64,000 nt of DNA, from the NCBI GenBank assembly GCA_035943635.1, contig DASZBX010000080.1, positions 186,001 to 250,000 on the forward strand. Direction: 5' to 3'. This stretch comes from DASZBX01 sp035943635. Lineage in GTDB: Bacteria > Actinomycetota > Actinomycetes > Streptomycetales > Catenulisporaceae. The stretch's first letter is position 1; every line of letters begins with the position of its first letter. This document shows positions 34,685 through 43,112 of the stretch, one piece after another. A model generated the notes under the pieces. The model did no database searches, had not been told where the DNA came from, and saw only the letters and a program-made list of their open reading frames with translations. Made by a program: the position numbers and the translations under genes.

Positions 34685-35174
34685 GCAGGAAGACCATCGG
34701 CTCCCGGCCGCCGGAGCGCTCGACGTAGTCGTCGAACGGCGGCCAGATCCCGGCCATCACCCGCCAGGCCTCGGCCCGCTCGGCGCCCTCGAGCAGGCGG
34801 GCGGTGACCGGGCGCCGCCGGCCCCGGTCCTCGATCGAGGCCTGCGGGTCGGCCCGCAGGTTCAGCGCCCAGCCCGGATGCCCGGGCTGGCCCCAGTTCG
34901 AGCCGACCACGTAGAACCCGCCGTCCGCCCGGCCGCACATCAGCGGGGTGGTCCGCGGCAGCCCGGTCTTGCGGCCCACGGTGTGCAGCACCAGCGAGGG
35001 CGCGCCGCACAGGTTGACCAGGGACACCTTGCCCCTGGTCAGGCGTTGCAGGGCCAGGTCCGTCCTCGGGGCGACCCGTTTGCCCATCGCGGTGACCTGC
35101 GGCAGCCCGATCACCTTGCGCACGGGCTTGGTTGCCAGCACCTTGTGCCGCATCGACGCCGCCACACCACTCAC
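34668..35174 (-). CDS. nitroreductase-family deazaflavin (F420)-dependent oxidoreductase
   Basis: This 168-aa split-barrel protein belongs to the Ddn-like F420-dependent family. LVLHTVGRKTGLPRTTPLMC and FYVVGSNWGQPGHPGWALNLRA are its signature segments, and the C-terminal WPPFDDYVERSGGREPMVF also fits. It should use reduced F420 to reduce quinones, nitro compounds or similar. The start is the GTG at 35174 because GGAGGAG lies 4 to 6 bases before it. Longer upstream frames are arginine-rich and unlike the family. It overlaps the convergent DUF1697 gene by 17 bases at the stop codons. Confidence 0.88.
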   Translation of the reverse strand: MSGVAASMRHKVLATKPVRKVIGLPQVTAMGKRVAPRTDLALQRLTRGKVSLVNLCGAPSLVLHTVGRKTGLPRTTPLMCGRADGGFYVVGSNWGQPGHPGWALNLRADPQASIEDRGRRRPVTARLLEGAERAEAWRVMAGIWPPFDDYVERSGGREPMVFLLRTSD

Positions 35175-35491
35175 GGTTCTCCTCCTTCTCGCGCGGCCGG
35201 TTGTCCGCCTCTGCCATGGAAACCCCATCCGGGCCCGGCGTCCAGAGCCCACCCGCACCTCGTCGCCCAGACGGCACAGCCGTTCGCCCGGGGACGCGCC
35301 CGGGCTGCGCCCGCAATCCGGCCCGCAACCAAGTACCAGAACATAGATTCGCGCAGGTCACGCCGCCATCGCGCCTCAGTTCGAGCACCGGCCGCGGCCG
35401 GTAAAACCGTTGGCCCGCCTCGGCGCCGGACCGCTAGGCTGGGTGATTCTCCCCCCACCCGTCTCCACCGGTCGCCGTCTGGAGCCCTGCC
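35175..35491. promoter_or_regulatory. divergent intergenic region, 317 bp
   Basis: No credible gene is seen here. It holds the promoters of the leftward F420-type reductase and the rightward ABC-2 operon. TTGGCC at 35410-35415 and TAGGCT at 35435-35440, with a 19-base spacer, are a possible -35/-10 pair for the ABC operon. I see no strong operator symmetry. Confidence 0.4.
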
Positions 35492-36283
35492 GTGCGCCTG
35501 TACCTCGCCGTCGCCCGACTGGCATTTCGCAGAGTACTGACCTACAAGTCCGGCGTCGCGGCCGGGATGTTCACCAACAGCGTGTTCGGGTTCATCCGGG
35601 CCTACGTGCTGCTCGCCCTGTGGGCGCAGAAGCCGGGGATCGGCGGATACGACGCGTCCGACGCCGTCACCTACGTCTTCCTGGCCCAGGCCATGATGAC
35701 CCCGCTGGGCCTGTTCCTGGGCACCACCGAACTCGGCCCGCGGGTGCGCACCGGCGACGTCGGGGTCGACCTGTACCGGCCCTGCGACTTCCAGTCCTAC
35801 TGGTTCGCCCTGGACATGGGCCGGGCCGCCGGGCAGATCGCGCTGCGGTCCGTGCCCATGCTGCTGATCCCCTCGTTCTTCTTCACCCTGAGCCTGCCGA
35901 CCGCGCCGCTGCCCTGGGTCCAGTTCGCGATCAGCGCCCTGCTCGCCCTGGTGATCAGCTTCGCGATCCGCTACCTGGTCAGCGTGAGCGCCTTCTGGAC
36001 CATGGACGAACGCGGCATGGCCTCGGCCCTGCTGGTCGTCTCGCTCTTCTGCTCCGGCTTCATCATCCCGATCACGATCATGCCCGCGTGGCTCGGCACC
36101 CTGTGCAACGCCCTGCCCTGGTCGGCCACGGTCCAGCTCCCGACCAACATCCTGCTGGGCGTCAACCCGGCCGGATTCGCCGACGCGCTCACCCGCCAGC
36201 TCGTCTGGGCGCTCGGCCTGCTCGCGCTCGGCCGCCTGGCCACCTCGGCCGCCCGGCACAAGGTGGTGGTCCAGGGTGGCTGA
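35492..36283 (+). CDS. ABC-2 family permease (DUF990-like), subunit 1
   Basis: This 263-aa permease has six hydrophobic helices. It begins VRLYLAVARLAFRRVLTYKSG, with the RVLTYKSGV...FTNSVFGF segment typical of this ABC-2 subfamily. TTELGPRVRTGDVGVDLYRPCDFQ follows in the cytosolic loop. The start is a GTG. Its stop overlaps the start of the second permease by 8 bases. With the second permease and the ATPase it forms a three-gene exporter. This subfamily occurs widely in Streptomyces and Firmicutes but has no agreed substrate. Confidence 0.88.
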   Translation: MRLYLAVARLAFRRVLTYKSGVAAGMFTNSVFGFIRAYVLLALWAQKPGIGGYDASDAVTYVFLAQAMMTPLGLFLGTTELGPRVRTGDVGVDLYRPCDFQSYWFALDMGRAAGQIALRSVPMLLIPSFFFTLSLPTAPLPWVQFAISALLALVISFAIRYLVSVSAFWTMDERGMASALLVVSLFCSGFIIPITIMPAWLGTLCNALPWSATVQLPTNILLGVNPAGFADALTRQLVWALGLLALGRLATSAARHKVVVQGG

Positions 36284-37097
36284 CGACACCAAGCCGCTGG
36301 CCGGACCGGTCGCTTTCCTGCTGCTGGCCCGGATGTGGAGCCGGGCCGCGTGGCAGTACCGGGTCTCGCTCGTGCTGACCACCGTCACCCAGGCCCTCGC
36401 GGCCAGTCTCGACCTCGCCGCGCTGCTGGTCGTCTACAGCCAGGTGCACACGCTGGCCGGGTTCACCATGCCCGAGACGCTCTACCTCTACGGCACCACC
36501 CGCCTGGCCTTCTCCCTGTCCGACATCGTGGCCAGCGGCGTCGAGACGCTCAGCGACTCGATCCGGCTCGGCACGTTCGACGTGTACCTGATCCGCCCGG
36601 TCGCCACCCTGCCGCAGGTGCTGGCCGAGCAGTTCAGCCCGAAGCGCTTCGGCAAGGTGCTCTCCGCGGCCGGCACCCTGGCCTGGGCGATCGCGACTCT
36701 GCCGGTGCACTGGACCGCGCCGAAGATCCTGGTGTGCGTCGGCACGGTCTGCTGCGGCTTCCTGATCTACTGCTCCGTCTGGGTGATCACCGGCACGATC
36801 AGCTTCTTCGCCGTGGACGCCCGGGAGAGCGCGAACGCGTTCACCTACGGCGCCGAGACGCTGACCGAGTACCCGTTCTCGGTCTACAGCCACCCGCTCG
36901 CGATCGGCCTGACCTTCGCCCTGCCGCTGGCCTTCATCACCTGGCAGCCCTCGCTCTACGTGCTCGGCCACGCCGACCCGCTCGGCCTGCCCGGCTTCCT
37001 GCGCTTCGCCGCCCCGGCGGTCGCCGCCGCGATGCTCCTGCTGGCCGCCGCGGCCTGGCGCTTCGCCATCCGCCACTACCGCTCGACCGGGAGTTGA
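36276..37097 (+). CDS. ABC-2 family permease (DUF990-like), subunit 2
   Basis: This 273-aa membrane protein has six helices and related architecture to the preceding subunit (SDSIRLGTFDVYLIRPVATLPQVL corresponds to its TGDVGVDLYRP loop). The GTG start lies inside the end of the first permease gene. The two permeases probably form a heterodimer. The stop is 6 bases before the ATG of the ATPase gene, so all three are translated from one transcript. Confidence 0.88.
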   Translation: MADDTKPLAGPVAFLLLARMWSRAAWQYRVSLVLTTVTQALAASLDLAALLVVYSQVHTLAGFTMPETLYLYGTTRLAFSLSDIVASGVETLSDSIRLGTFDVYLIRPVATLPQVLAEQFSPKRFGKVLSAAGTLAWAIATLPVHWTAPKILVCVGTVCCGFLIYCSVWVITGTISFFAVDARESANAFTYGAETLTEYPFSVYSHPLAIGLTFALPLAFITWQPSLYVLGHADPLGLPGFLRFAAPAVAAAMLLLAAAAWRFAIRHYRSTGS

Positions 37098-37103
37098 CCC
37101 CTG

Positions 37104-38063
37104 ATGACCCAGACCGACCGCCCGCACGCCCGCCCCGACATCCCCGGCCAGCCGGCCGCCGCCCTGCTCGGCCCGGCCGCTGCCTCCGCCTCAGCCTCAG
37201 CCTCTGTCTCGGGCTCCGCCACCGCCGAGCCGGTGATCACGGTCGACACGGTCACCAAGCGCTTCGTCCAGCGCCGGAAAGCCGGCCTGCTGCACCGGCA
37301 GCGGACCGTGTTCACGGCCGTGGACCAGGTCAGCTTCACCATCGCCGCGGGCGAGCTGATCGGCTACATCGGCCCGAACGGAGCGGGCAAGTCGACCACG
37401 ATCAAGATGCTCACCGGAATCCTGATGCCGACCTCCGGGCAGCTGACCGTGGCCGGGCTGACCCCGCAGCGGGACCGGGTCAAGCTGGCCCGGCAGATCG
37501 GGGTCGTGTTCGGGCAGCGTACGAGTCTGTGGTGGGACCTGCCGCTCGGCGACTCGTTCGCGCTGCTGCAACGGCTCTACCGGGTCCCGCCCGCGCGGTT
37601 CCGGGCCAACCTGGACAAGTACGTCCAGGCCCTGGACCTCGGCCCGCTGCTGGACAAGCCGGTCCGGCAGCTGAGCCTGGGCCAGCGGATGCGCGGCGAC
37701 ATCACCGCGGCGCTGCTGCACGACCCCATGATCATCTACCTGGACGAGCCGACCATCGGTTTGGACATCGTCTCGAAGAAGGCCGTGCGCGAGTTCCTGC
37801 ACACGCTCAACGTCGAGAACGGCACGACCATCCTGCTGACCACGCACGACATCGGCGACATCGAGCGGCTGTGCAGCCGGGTGATCGCGATCGACCACGG
37901 CCGGGTCGGCTTCGACGGCACGCTCGACCAACTCCGGGCCGGCCGCGACCTGGAGACCGCGGTGACCGAGCTCTACCTCGGCGGCCTGGACCCGGAGGCC
38001 GCGACCGAGGCGGCGACGCTGGCCGCGGCAGAGACCTCGGCGTCGGCAGCGGCGTCGGCATGA
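37104..38063 (+). CDS. ABC transporter ATP-binding protein of the ABC-2 trio
   Basis: This 319-aa ATPase has an N-terminal tail of about 40 residues that includes an Ala/Ser dipeptide run (ASASASASVSGS), a low-complexity linker. It is followed by Walker A GPNGAGKS, Q-loop GVVFGQRT, signature LSLGQRMRGD and Walker B IIYLDEPTIGLD. The switch His is in LLTTHDIGDIERL. The RMR after the signature, and the QRTSLWWDLP Q-loop, are typical of ATPases paired with DUF990-type permeases. The Ala-rich C-terminus (ASAAASA) is also low in complexity. It completes the exporter; no regulator adjoins it. Confidence 0.9.
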   Translation: MTQTDRPHARPDIPGQPAAALLGPAAASASASASVSGSATAEPVITVDTVTKRFVQRRKAGLLHRQRTVFTAVDQVSFTIAAGELIGYIGPNGAGKSTTIKMLTGILMPTSGQLTVAGLTPQRDRVKLARQIGVVFGQRTSLWWDLPLGDSFALLQRLYRVPPARFRANLDKYVQALDLGPLLDKPVRQLSLGQRMRGDITAALLHDPMIIYLDEPTIGLDIVSKKAVREFLHTLNVENGTTILLTTHDIGDIERLCSRVIAIDHGRVGFDGTLDQLRAGRDLETAVTELYLGGLDPEAATEAATLAAAETSASAAASA

Positions 38064-38260
38064 TTCACCGTTCCGGGTGAACTTCGGGCCCGACGCACCC
38101 CTCCGGCGGACCGGCCCGGGACCGGCCCCGCGGGCAAAACCCGAACGCATGGTCACGTTTTCGTCGCGGCTCTGGTCAAACCCCCGGCGGCCACCTAACG
38201 TACTGGCAACATCCAGTCGCCGGCCCGGCGGCGCGGACGGCCGGCGGGAGGAGGACCAAC

Positions 38261-39541
38261 GTGGCGAGCAGCGGCAACGGCAGCGTCGAGCCCGCCCTGC
38301 GCCGGGCCCGGGCCGCCCTGTTCCTCGCCTTCGGCGCCCAGGGCTTCTCGCTGATCGCGCTGACCAGCGAGGTGCCGACGCTGCAGACCCAGCTGCGGCT
38401 GAGCGACACGGGCCTGCAGCTGACCGTGGCGATGGTGCCGGTCGTCGCGGCGTTCGGGTCGATCGCGGCCGGGATCCTGGTCAAGAAGCACGGCTCGGCG
38501 CTGGTGCTGCGGGTCGCCCAGATCGTCCTGCCGGCCGCGATCATCGGCGTCGGCTTCTCGCACGGCCTGGCCCTGGCTCTGCCCTGCCTGGCCGCGGTCG
38601 GCTTCATGATCGGCGGGGTCGACGCGACCACGAACATGCAGGGCGTCGTCCTGCAGAAGCGGTACGGCCGCTCGATCATGCTCTCCTTCCACGGCGTGTG
38701 GGCGGCCGGCGCGGCGGCCGGATCCCTGGTGGCCACCGGGTTCGCCCGGATCACCTCGTCGCTGCCGCCGTTCTACCTCACCGCCGGGGCGCTGCTGGCG
38801 ATCGTGCTGCTGCTGGCCGGGCCGCACCTGCTCAGCGGCGTGCAGGACGAGACGATCGCCGTGGACCCGGCCACCGGTAAGCCGTTCGGGCTACCCTGGC
38901 GGCCGATGCTGGCGATCATGATCGTGATGACCCTGGCCTATTTCGCCGACTCCTCGGTGTCCAACGCGGGCGGCCTGTACGTCAAGCAGACCCTGCACGG
39001 CGCGCACTGGCAGCAGACGATCGTCTACTTCGCCTACTCGATCCCGTTCCTGATCGGCCGGTTCTCCGGGGACCGGCTGGTCGGCCGGTTCGGCGGGGTC
39101 CGGCTCGGCCGCGCGGGCGCGGTGATCGGCGCGGTCGGCTTCGCGATCGTGGCCGCGGCGCCCGACACGCCGGTGGCGCTGGCCGGGTTCGGCGTGGTCG
39201 GGCTCGGCGTGTCGGTGATGGCGCCGCTGTGCTTCTCCGCCGCCGGACGCCTGGACCCGGCCGACACCGGGGTGGCCGTGGCCCGGCTGAACGTCTTCAA
39301 CTACGTCGGCTTCCTGCTCGGCGCCGGGATCATCACCGGCTTGCCGAACCGGCTGGGCATGAGCATCCCGCTGGTGGCCGTGGCTTTGATCGTGTTCTTC
39401 GCCCACGGTTTCGACGAACTGCGCACCGCCGGCCGCTTCGGCTTCGGCCCCGGCACGGTCGCGGCCGGCCCGGACCAGGCCCGTCCACAGGCCGACGAAC
39501 CCGCGTCCGCCGAGTCACGTTCCCCCGAGAAGTCCGGCTGA
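38261..39541 (+). CDS. MFS transporter
   Basis: This 426-aa transporter has 12 hydrophobic segments in two halves, linked by a cytosolic loop near residues 200-215. The loop-2/3 signature is partly present as GILVKKHGSALVLR, with its counterpart in the second half (FSGDRLVGRFGGVRLGR). The arrangement resembles the YbjJ/fucose-permease-like groups, so a sugar or small organic solute is possible. GGGAGGAGG precedes the GTG start. The C-terminal 30 residues are hydrophilic and disordered. The gap before it (38064-38260) has no other gene. Confidence 0.86.
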   Translation: MASSGNGSVEPALRRARAALFLAFGAQGFSLIALTSEVPTLQTQLRLSDTGLQLTVAMVPVVAAFGSIAAGILVKKHGSALVLRVAQIVLPAAIIGVGFSHGLALALPCLAAVGFMIGGVDATTNMQGVVLQKRYGRSIMLSFHGVWAAGAAAGSLVATGFARITSSLPPFYLTAGALLAIVLLLAGPHLLSGVQDETIAVDPATGKPFGLPWRPMLAIMIVMTLAYFADSSVSNAGGLYVKQTLHGAHWQQTIVYFAYSIPFLIGRFSGDRLVGRFGGVRLGRAGAVIGAVGFAIVAAAPDTPVALAGFGVVGLGVSVMAPLCFSAAGRLDPADTGVAVARLNVFNYVGFLLGAGIITGLPNRLGMSIPLVAVALIVFFAHGFDELRTAGRFGFGPGTVAAGPDQARPQADEPASAESRSPEKSG

Positions 39542-39630
39542 CCGGACGTCCGTCCGGGCGAAAACCGCCCCCGCCACCGCCGCCGGGCCAGAAGTCACCT
39601 CCTCCGACCTGCGACACTGACGATAATCGG

Positions 39631-41274
39631 GTGGTGTCCAGTTCACCTGAGGAATTCGCACCCGGCCCGGAGCCCCTGCGTCCCGAGCCGTCCGGCCTGC
39701 CGTCCCCAGGCCCGGGCCCGACCACCCCGCCGCCGGCCGACGCCCGCGCCGAGCCCGGGCGTCCTGCGGCCCCCGGCTTCGCCTTGACCCCGAACACCGC
39801 CACCGCCTGCGCCCGCACCTCCACCCCCGCGCCCTCCCCCGGCCGTCAGCCGGACCCGCCGGCCGCCCACGCCATCCCGCTGCGCTCGGCCGCCGGACGC
39901 TGGGTGATCGCCGCGGCGGTCGGCGGCACCGCGATGGCCATCCTGGACGGCACGGTCGCGAACATCGCCCTGCCGACCATCGGCCGTGAACTGCACACCG
40001 GCACCGCGGGCCTGCAATGGGTGGTCAACGGCTACACCCTGAGCCTGGCGTCGCTGATCCTGTTCGCCGGGTCGCTCGGCGACCGCTTCGGCCAGCGGCT
40101 GATCTTCACCACCGGCGTCGTCTGGTTCGGCGCCGCCTCCCTGCTGTGCGGCCTGGCCCCGGACATCGGCCTGCTGATCGCCGCCCGGATCCTCCAGGGC
40201 GTCGGCGGCGCGCTGCTCACGCCCGGCGCGCTGGCCCTGATCCAGACCACCTTCCGGCCGCAGGACCGGGCCCGGGCGGTCGGCCTGTGGTCCGGGGTGG
40301 CCGGGGTCTCCGGCGTGCTCGGGCCGGTGCTCGGCGGGGTGTTGATCCAGCACGCCGGGTGGCGTTGGGTGTTCCTGATCAACCCGGTGCTCGCCCTGGC
40401 CGTGGCCGCGATCGCGCTGACCAAGATCCCGGCCGCGCAGGCCCGGTCGGACGCGCGCCGGATCGACTTCTCCGGCACCGCGTTCGGCGTGCTCGCCCTC
40501 GGCGCCCTGGCCTTCGGCCTGACCCGCGCCGGGCAGACCGGGCTGGGCAACCCCACGGTGATCTCCGCCCTGTCCCTGGCCCTGATGGCCGGGTACATCT
40601 TCGGCCTGTCCCAGCGCCGCGGGCGCAACCCGATGGTGCCGCGCGGGCTGTTCGCCAACCGCGACTTCACCGCCGCGAACCTGGTCACCTTCCTGTGCTA
40701 CGCCTCGATCGGCGCCATCTCCTTCTTCCTGGTACTCGACCTGCAGGAGGCCTCCGGCTTCTCCCCGACCGAGGCCGGCCTGGCCCTGCTGCCGCTGACC
40801 CTGGTCATGCTGCTGCTGGCCGGACGGATCGGCCAGGCCACCTCCCGGATCGGGGCCCGGCCGCTGCTGGCCGGCGGCGGGGCGGTGTCCGCAGCCGGGG
40901 CGGCCCTGCTGGCCGGGTGCGGGGAGCACACCGGCTACTGGACCGGGGTGCTGCCGGCCACCGCCGTCTTCGCCCTGGGCTTCGCCTGCGTGGCGGTCCC
41001 GGTCACGGTCGCCGTGCTCTCCTCCACCAGCGCCGACAACGCCGGGATCGCCTCGGGCGTGAACAACTCGGTGGCCCGGGCCGCGTCCCTGATCGCGATC
41101 GCCGCGCTGCCGCCGCTGGTCGGGCTGAAGATCGGCGCGTCGGTGCCGCCGGCCGTCGTGCACGACGCCTACCGCACCGCGATGTGGGTGGTCACCGCCC
41201 TGCTCGGCGCGGCCGCGGTGGCCGCCTGGCTGCTGATCAGCCCGGCCGCCGCCCGCTCGCCGGAGGCCGAATGA
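39631..41274 (+). CDS. MFS transporter, DHA2 (14-TMS) drug-efflux family
   Basis: This 547-aa protein has an unusually long, Pro/Ala-rich, cytosolic N-terminal extension (residues 1-85). Fourteen membrane segments follow. Family motifs are MAILDGTVANIALPTIGREL in helix 1, LQWVVNGYTLSLAS (motif D1), GDRFGQRLIF (motif A) and GPVLGGVL (motif C of drug/H+ antiporters). It should export hydrophobic drugs or metabolites by proton antiport. The GTG at 39631 is one of two adjacent GTGs. A later start that trims the extension cannot be excluded. The stop overlaps the ATG of the DsbA-like gene (ATGA). Confidence 0.88.
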   Translation: MVSSSPEEFAPGPEPLRPEPSGLPSPGPGPTTPPPADARAEPGRPAAPGFALTPNTATACARTSTPAPSPGRQPDPPAAHAIPLRSAAGRWVIAAAVGGTAMAILDGTVANIALPTIGRELHTGTAGLQWVVNGYTLSLASLILFAGSLGDRFGQRLIFTTGVVWFGAASLLCGLAPDIGLLIAARILQGVGGALLTPGALALIQTTFRPQDRARAVGLWSGVAGVSGVLGPVLGGVLIQHAGWRWVFLINPVLALAVAAIALTKIPAAQARSDARRIDFSGTAFGVLALGALAFGLTRAGQTGLGNPTVISALSLALMAGYIFGLSQRRGRNPMVPRGLFANRDFTAANLVTFLCYASIGAISFFLVLDLQEASGFSPTEAGLALLPLTLVMLLLAGRIGQATSRIGARPLLAGGGAVSAAGAALLAGCGEHTGYWTGVLPATAVFALGFACVAVPVTVAVLSSTSADNAGIASGVNNSVARAASLIAIAALPPLVGLKIGASVPPAVVHDAYRTAMWVVTALLGAAAVAAWLLISPAAARSPEAE

Positions 41275-41945
41275 CCCGGAATAGCCCGGTGGCGGGCGCT
41301 GTTGGCCCGGTCATGAAGGTGGAGATCTACGCAGACGTGGCCTGTCCGTGGTGCTACATCGGCAAGCACCGGTTCGAGCGGGCCCTGGCGGCCTTCCCCG
41401 GCGCGGCCGGGGTGGAGGTGGTCTACCGGCCGTACCAGCTCGACCCGCAGGCGCCGGCCGAGGCGACCGGGCACCGGGCCTGGCTGGACCAGAAGTACGG
41501 CCCGGAGTCCTCCGCGATGGACGCCCGGGTGGCCCAGCTCGGCGAGGCCGAGGGGATCGCGTTCGACTTCGACCGGGCCCTGCACGTCAACACGCTCGAC
41601 GCGCACCGGCTGCTCGCCTACGCGCTGGCCGAGGGCGGCCCGCAGGCCCAGGCGGCCGTGAGCGAGGCCCTGTACGCGGCCCGGTTCAACTCGGGCGGGA
41701 ACGTCGGCGACCACGCCCAGCTGGCCCGGATCGCCGAGCAGGCCGGGCTCGACCCCGCGGCCGCGGAAGCCTACCTGGACTCGGACGCGGGTACCGTGGA
41801 GGTGTTGGCGCAGATCGACCGGGCCCGCGAGCTCGGCGTGCAGTCGGTGCCGACCTACGTGTTCGACGGCCGGTTCGCGGTCGAGGGCGCGCACGAGACC
41901 AGCACCTTCCTCAAGGTGCTCGACCAGGTCGCCCATTCGGAGTAA
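41271..41945 (+). CDS. DsbA-family FrnE-like oxidoreductase
   Basis: This 224-aa cytosolic thioredoxin-fold protein has the active site CPWC at residues 25-28 (VACPWCYIGKHRFERAL). The FrnE/2-hydroxychromene isomerase-like helical insertion follows, and the cis-Pro is in GVQSVPTYVFDGRF. No signal peptide is present. The start at 41271 overlaps the MFS stop; an internal ATG at 41313 (MKVEIYADV) fits the family start better and may be the true one. FrnE homologues act as disulfide isomerases or in polyketide tailoring. Coupling to an efflux pump hints at redox or xenobiotic stress, by inference. Confidence 0.86.
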   Translation: MTRNSPVAGAVGPVMKVEIYADVACPWCYIGKHRFERALAAFPGAAGVEVVYRPYQLDPQAPAEATGHRAWLDQKYGPESSAMDARVAQLGEAEGIAFDFDRALHVNTLDAHRLLAYALAEGGPQAQAAVSEALYAARFNSGGNVGDHAQLARIAEQAGLDPAAAEAYLDSDAGTVEVLAQIDRARELGVQSVPTYVFDGRFAVEGAHETSTFLKVLDQVAHSE

Positions 41946-41983
41946 CCGCGCGGAAGTTCCGCCCACCCGAGAGAAGAACAGCC

Positions 41984-42640
41984 ATGTCCAAGATCGTGGT
42001 CTTCGGCGCCAGCGGCATGATCGGCCGGCGGGTCGTGCACGAGGCGCTCGCCCGCCGCCACCAGGTCACCGCGGTGGCCCGGGACGCCTCCCGGATCGAG
42101 GCCGCGGCCGACGGACTGACCGTCGCGGCCGGCGACGCCTCGGACCCGTCCTCGGTGGCCGAGCTGGCCGCCGGGTCGGACGTGGTGGTCACCGCGGTCG
42201 GCCCGTCCCACGCCCCCGGCGCCGACGCCCGCGGCGAGCTGCTCGCGGCCGCGGACGGACTGGTCGACGGCCTGCGCCCGTTCGGCGAGGACGCACCGCT
42301 GCTGATCGTGGTCGGCGGCGCCGGATCGCTGGAGCTGGAGTCCGGGCAGAGGTTGCTGGACACCCCCGGCTTCCCGGACGCGTACAAGGCCTCTGCCCTG
42401 GCCCACGCCGCGGCCCTGGACCACTACCGCAGGGCCGTCGACCTGGCCTGGACCTACCTCAGCCCGGCGGCCGAGATCGGCCCCGGCGAACGCACCGGCG
42501 TCTTCCGGCTGGGCGAGGACCGCCTGGTCACCGACGAGGCCGGCGCGAGCCGGATCTCGGCCGAGGACTTCGCCGTCGCAGTGCTCGATGAAGCCGAGCG
42601 TCCCAGCCACATCGGCCGCCGGTTCACCCTCGCCTACTGA
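41984..42640 (+). CDS. NAD(P)H-binding (NmrA/SDR-type) protein
   Basis: This 218-aa atypical short-chain dehydrogenase begins MSKIVVFGASGMIGRRVV. It has the GxxGxxG dinucleotide motif, and a basic residue set after the second strand (VARDASRIEA) suggests NADPH. The middle region LLIVVGGAGSLEL and later FTLAY-type end match NmrA-like 'NAD(P)-dependent epimerase' proteins. No YxxxK catalytic pair is evident, so it may sense redox state rather than catalyse. GAGAAGAA precedes the ATG. It lies 38 bases downstream of the FrnE-like gene, probably in one operon. Confidence 0.85.
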   Translation: MSKIVVFGASGMIGRRVVHEALARRHQVTAVARDASRIEAAADGLTVAAGDASDPSSVAELAAGSDVVVTAVGPSHAPGADARGELLAAADGLVDGLRPFGEDAPLLIVVGGAGSLELESGQRLLDTPGFPDAYKASALAHAAALDHYRRAVDLAWTYLSPAAEIGPGERTGVFRLGEDRLVTDEAGASRISAEDFAVAVLDEAERPSHIGRRFTLAY

Positions 42641-42656
42641 TCGCCTTCTGGTCCGC

Positions 42657-43007
42657 CTACTTGACCGCCTGCCGGGCCGCCTTCGCGGCGTGCACCCGCG
42701 GCGCGTGCCTCTCCACCAGGCCCGAAATCGCCTCCTCGGCCTGGGGATCCTGCTCCATCAGACGGCTGAGTCGGCCGTGCAGGTGCGCGGTCACGGCCGC
42801 CTCGGTGTGGATGTCCCCGCGCTCGCGGGCCGCGACCACGTCGTTGCGCGCCTCTTCCAGCTCGATGCCGGCGGCCGCGGCGTGCCCCGGGTGGCGGTGA
42901 TGCAGGGCCGCGATCGCTCGCTTCACGTCCTCCCACACCTCGGTCGCCATGAGCGCCACCATCGTGTTCGCCCCCGCTCCCGCCAGCGCCACCAACTCGG
43001 CGTCCAC
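42657..43007 (-). CDS. hypothetical helical protein, 116 aa
   Basis: This protein begins with a conserved-looking MDAELVALAGAGANTMVALMATEVWEDVK. A helical Glu/Arg-rich stretch follows (LEEARNDVVAARERGD), then a second helix-rich part ending in VHAAKAARQAVK. Small actinobacterial proteins with the same ELVALA..GA...V..M...W start occur in many Streptomyces, often beside multidomain or signalling proteins. I know of no assigned function. The N-terminal 25 residues could be an amphipathic or weak membrane helix. The GTG start has GGGAGG upstream. It converges on the NAD(P)-binding gene with a 16-base gap. Confidence 0.6.
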   Translation of the reverse strand: MDAELVALAGAGANTMVALMATEVWEDVKRAIAALHHRHPGHAAAAGIELEEARNDVVAARERGDIHTEAAVTAHLHGRLSRLMEQDPQAEEAISGLVERHAPRVHAAKAARQAVK

Positions 43008-43112
43008 GTTCGCCTCCCACCCGGTCGTCAGCCCAAGGATCCATCAAGATTCCAACAGCCACCACCTTAATACCTGGCCGGGAACTCAGGAGTCTCACCA
43101 GGCGTTCGCAGG

